A program made the translations under genes and the position numbers. From NCBI RefSeq assembly GCF_021044425.1, contig NZ_JAJNEC010000009.1, positions 1 to 7,367 on the forward strand: 7,367 bases of DNA, given 5' to 3'. Positions 5,803 to 7,367 of the stretch are shown in pieces. Numbering within the stretch: the first letter of the stretch is position 1; each line of letters starts with the position of its first letter. This DNA comes from Niabella pedocola. GTDB lineage: Bacteria > Bacteroidota > Bacteroidia > Chitinophagales > Chitinophagaceae. Under the pieces are notes generated by a model, which saw only the letters and a list, made by a program, of their open reading frames with translations, did no database searches and had not been told where the DNA came from.

Positions 5803-6053
5803 TATACGTTCCGGCCCTCGTAACCGCGTTCTAAAAGTGCTACACACTGTAGAAAAAGCTCCCGGTTTTAAAGCAGTAAAAATGCCCGGTTTCATTGATG
5901 CCGGTAGCTTTTATACCAGTACGAAAAGTACTGCATGAACGCCATAAGTACAGCCTGTAAGGAATCGTGGTGCATGTATGGGCCTCTGCACCGGATCATG
6001 CAGTTATCTTCGGACCAGGCTGTATTGCCGGTGGTATTCAAAACAGATCCATA
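5803..6053. other. 251-nt spacer with short inverted repeats
   Basis: I see no gene here. Small structures include CAGTAC (5917-5922) with GTACTG (5928-5933) around GAAAA, and GGTGCA (5969-5974) with TGCACC (5987-5992) around 12 nt. CCCGGTTT occurs twice (5861-5868 and 5885-5892). None has a T-run. A one-mismatch -7-like element TATCTTCG lies at 6005-6012, about 40 nt before the deacetylase ATG. Confidence 0.4.
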
Positions 6054-6761
6054 ATGAACATTCTCAGTATTGCTGCGCATCCGGATGATACGGAAATACT
6101 TTGCGCCGGTACGCTTATTCGATATGCCCGTGAAGGACACCGGGTGCTTATTGCCGTGTTTACTGACGGAAGCGTGGGCGACCGGGTCATTCCACCGGGG
6201 AAGATGGGTGCGATCCGCAAAAAAGAAGCACAGGCCGCGGCAGACTTGATCGGGGCTGAATTGATCTGGCCGGCAATTGCAGATGAACATGTTTTTCCGG
6301 ACCAGCATCAACGAATGATCATGGTAGATATATTACGTCAGGCCGACCCGGATGTGATCTTTACCCATGCTCCTAACGATTATCATCCGGATCACCGGTA
6401 TGTAAGTCAGCTGGTGTTTGATGCCTATTCTCAGAAGGGGTTGCCCTTTATCGATCATCAATCGCTGCCGCCCTGCCGGCTGGAGGAATCACAGATCTAT
6501 TATATGGATACGGTTTGCGGGATCGATTTTATGCCAGCGGAATATGTGGATATTACCGACACTTTTGAAATAAAGAAAAAAATGCTGCGTTGTCATAAGA
6601 GTCAGATCCGGGATATGAAGGAACAGGCGCATACGGATATGCTGGAGATGATGGAAACGCAGTCGAAGTTCAGGGGACTGGCGGCGGGTTGTAAATATGC
6701 TGAAGGATTTAAGCGGCTGGAAGCATACCAACGTGGATTAACAAAGCGCATATTGCCATAG
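6054..6761 (+). CDS. PIG-L / LmbE family zinc-dependent deacetylase, 235 aa
   Basis: The N-terminus AAHPDDTE (residues 7-14) is the PIG-L family signature, and HPDH lies at 111-114 within THAPNDYHPDHR. By analogy with MshB and related enzymes, His9, Asp12 and His114 would bind zinc, Asp11 would be the general base, and His111 would stabilise the transition state. Members hydrolyse N-acetyl groups from GlcNAc-containing or similar substrates (GlcNAc-inositol, GlcNAc-malate, GlcNAc-PI); the substrate here cannot be told from sequence. Length is typical, there is no signal peptide, and the protein should be cytoplasmic. The frame opens earlier, at a GTG at 5967, but the extra 29 residues are unlike the family, whose members begin a few residues before AHPDD. 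ATG 6054 is therefore chosen. No bacillithiol or sugar-biosynthesis gene is adjacent to suggest a pathway. Confidence 0.93.
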   Translation: MNILSIAAHPDDTEILCAGTLIRYAREGHRVLIAVFTDGSVGDRVIPPGKMGAIRKKEAQAAADLIGAELIWPAIADEHVFPDQHQRMIMVDILRQADPDVIFTHAPNDYHPDHRYVSQLVFDAYSQKGLPFIDHQSLPPCRLEESQIYYMDTVCGIDFMPAEYVDITDTFEIKKKMLRCHKSQIRDMKEQAHTDMLEMMETQSKFRGLAAGCKYAEGFKRLEAYQRGLTKRILP

Positions 6762-6782
6762 TGCGCTGTTGAACCGAAAGCG

Positions 6783-6811
6783 GGGTAAAAGGCCTGCATC
6801 CGGCCTAACCC
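6783..6811 (+). repeat. Hairpin downstream of the deacetylase gene
   Basis: GGGT (6783-6786) and AGGCC (6790-6794) pair with GGCCT (6802-6806) and ACCC (6808-6811), with a 3x1 internal loop and a 7-nt hairpin loop. It lies 21 nt after the stop codon. There is no T-run, so it may protect the mRNA 3' end or help factor-dependent termination; it is not a clear intrinsic terminator. Confidence 0.4.
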
Positions 6812-7062
6812 ATTGATAACCGGTAAAGGATATTTGTACACGCTTATTATTCTATGAATTTGTAAGGCGGCATCACATATCCGGTTCCTGCTTAATTTAA
6901 AAGATAACAGGTATCGCCTGCATATCGATTTCTTTCCTGGTTGATTCATATTAAAAATGTATTACCGGGTTTCGCTTTTTGCTTCTCCGGGGCAGCCGCT
7001 CTGGCTCCGGTTTCCTGCTTGAATACATCTGATCGCACCCTGGGTTTCTGGTGACTGGAAAA

Positions 7063-7100
7063 GGAGGGAGGGGGCGCCGCAAGGGATCCCTCCAGGGATC
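7063..7100. repeat. G-rich block with inverted and direct repeats
   Basis: GGAGGGA (7063-7069) can pair with TCCCTCC (7087-7093). The perfect palindrome AGGGATCCCT (7082-7091) overlaps this, and AGGGATC is repeated at 7082-7088 and 7094-7100. These would form competing structures if transcribed. No T-run follows, so no terminator is called. Confidence 0.35.
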
Positions 7101-7133
7101 GTGGCCTGGGAAGGATGTTGATAATTTTAATGA

Positions 7134-7151
7134 ATAAAAAATATTTTTTAT
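7134..7151. repeat. 18-bp perfect AT-only palindrome
   Basis: Positions 7134-7151 are self-complementary, ATAAAAAAT followed by ATTTTTTAT, with no spacer. The A6 and T6 tracts on either side of the dyad should give DNA curvature. It lies 16 nt upstream of the -7-like element and so covers the region where -33 contacts or an activator would sit. Confidence 0.5.
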
Positions 7152-7166
7152 ATTAATTTTTTGGTA

Positions 7167-7174
7167 TATCTTTA
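7167..7174 (+). promoter_or_regulatory. Putative -7 element of the Vgr-like gene (TATCTTTA)
   Basis: TATCTTTA has one mismatch from TAnnTTTG. Transcription would begin near 7181 and give a leader of about 55 nt, which includes AACAC (7181-7185) and GTGTT (7203-7207) as a possible weak stem. No clear -33 TTG is present; the AT palindrome occupies that region instead. Confidence 0.35.
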
Positions 7175-7236
7175 AGGGGCAACACGTGAAGAAAGACCTA
7201 GTGTGTTAACCTTTTTATTACTGAAAAACCCCAGTT

Positions 7237-7367
7237 ATGGCCCAACTAACCGAACCTATGTTTAGCATTAACGGGACTCCGTTACTGCAGTTTACTTCGT
7301 TTTCCCTTCATCAGAGTATTTTTTCGCATCATCATTTTACGCTGGTATGTCCTGCGCAGTCGATTGA
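7237..7367 (+). CDS. N-terminus of a Vgr/GpD-like protein (partial)
   Basis: Only the first 43 codons and two bases are present; the gene runs off the right edge. The visible residues read MAQLTEPMFSINGTPLLQ, then FTSFSLHQSIFSHHHFTLVCPA. A short strand, a G-x-P-L turn, F-x-S-F-S-L-x-Q and then S-I-F-x-H-H-x-F-x-L-V-C-P-A is the pattern I associate with the start of Bacteroidota type VI secretion Vgr-family (phage GpD-like) spike proteins. These cap the inner tube and carry effectors. The identification rests on a short stretch without an alignment, so it is tentative. ATG 7237 is preferred over the in-frame ATG at codon 8 because the motif region then has the usual spacing. It has a long upstream gap and probably its own promoter. 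Confidence 0.55.
   Translation, partial: MAQLTEPMFSINGTPLLQFTSFSLHQSIFSHHHFTLVCPAQSI

Larger units (their letters stand above)
6762..7236. other. 475-nt gap between deacetylase and Vgr-like gene
   Basis: No gene is supported on either strand. The left part has a hairpin (6783-6811). The middle (about 6830-7060) shows nothing I can name beyond a repeat of ATATCCGGTTCCTG (6877-6890, also 5585-5598) and a near copy at 7006-7020. The right part changes sharply from a G/C-rich block with inverted repeats (7063-7100) to a very AT-rich block with a perfect palindrome (7134-7151) and a -7-like element (7167-7174). Confidence 0.6.

Noticed and set aside
5741..5938. 65-aa + strand frame overlapping the lmo0937-family gene
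   Set aside because: Its first part is an out-of-frame reading of the real gene and the rest has no motif; the start is inside the coding region.
5967..6053. GTG start 29 codons upstream for the PIG-L deacetylase
   Set aside because: The extra residues are unlike the family, contain no signal peptide, and the family normally starts just before AHPDD, as ATG 6054 does.
6602..6949. 115-aa minus-strand frame over the deacetylase 3' end and spacer
   Set aside because: Half of it is antisense to the deacetylase, and the product has no domain or hydrophobic pattern that suggests a real protein.

Overview
The window looks like a chromosomal segment of a Bacteroidota bacterium, most likely in or near the Chitinophagaceae. 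Several things point that way: the protein families, the near absence of Shine-Dalgarno sequences before the starts, and exact or one-off matches to the Bacteroidota -7 promoter element (TAnnTTTG) upstream of most genes. The family-level placement is an inference from general resemblance, not from a search.

Layout, left to right. The window opens on the last ~34 nt of a 5S rRNA gene and a textbook intrinsic terminator, so the left edge is the end of an rRNA operon. Next come an unrecognised 180-aa lipoprotein-like protein (323-865) and a DEAD-box RNA helicase with a GTG start (1115-2338), closed by a strong terminator (2348-2375). After a structured, AT-rich spacer lies a 630-aa right-handed beta-helix protein (2627-4519). 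Its N-terminal and C-terminal ends look like a phage tail-spike or fiber protein, but no phage genes surround it. A 481-nt gap (4520-5000) carries a perfect 9-bp hairpin and two tiny ORFs. Then follow a DMP19/DUF4375-type protein (5010-5450), a 56-aa lmo0937-family membrane protein (5632-5802), and a PIG-L/LmbE zinc deacetylase (6054-6761). After another 475-nt gap, the first 43 codons of a protein resembling the N-terminus of Bacteroidota T6SS Vgr-type proteins run off the right edge (7237-7367).

Every complete or partial gene I accept is on the + strand. They do not look like one operon: spacers are about 180-480 nt, most genes have their own -7-like element, and the functions are unrelated. 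The parts most worth a second look are the isolated tail-spike protein with its promoter-overlapping inverted repeat, the hairpin/micro-ORF module at 4609-4804, and the truncated Vgr-like gene with its unusual upstream region. I see no CRISPR array, tRNA, insertion sequence or transposase. I do not see a complete new multi-gene system in this window.
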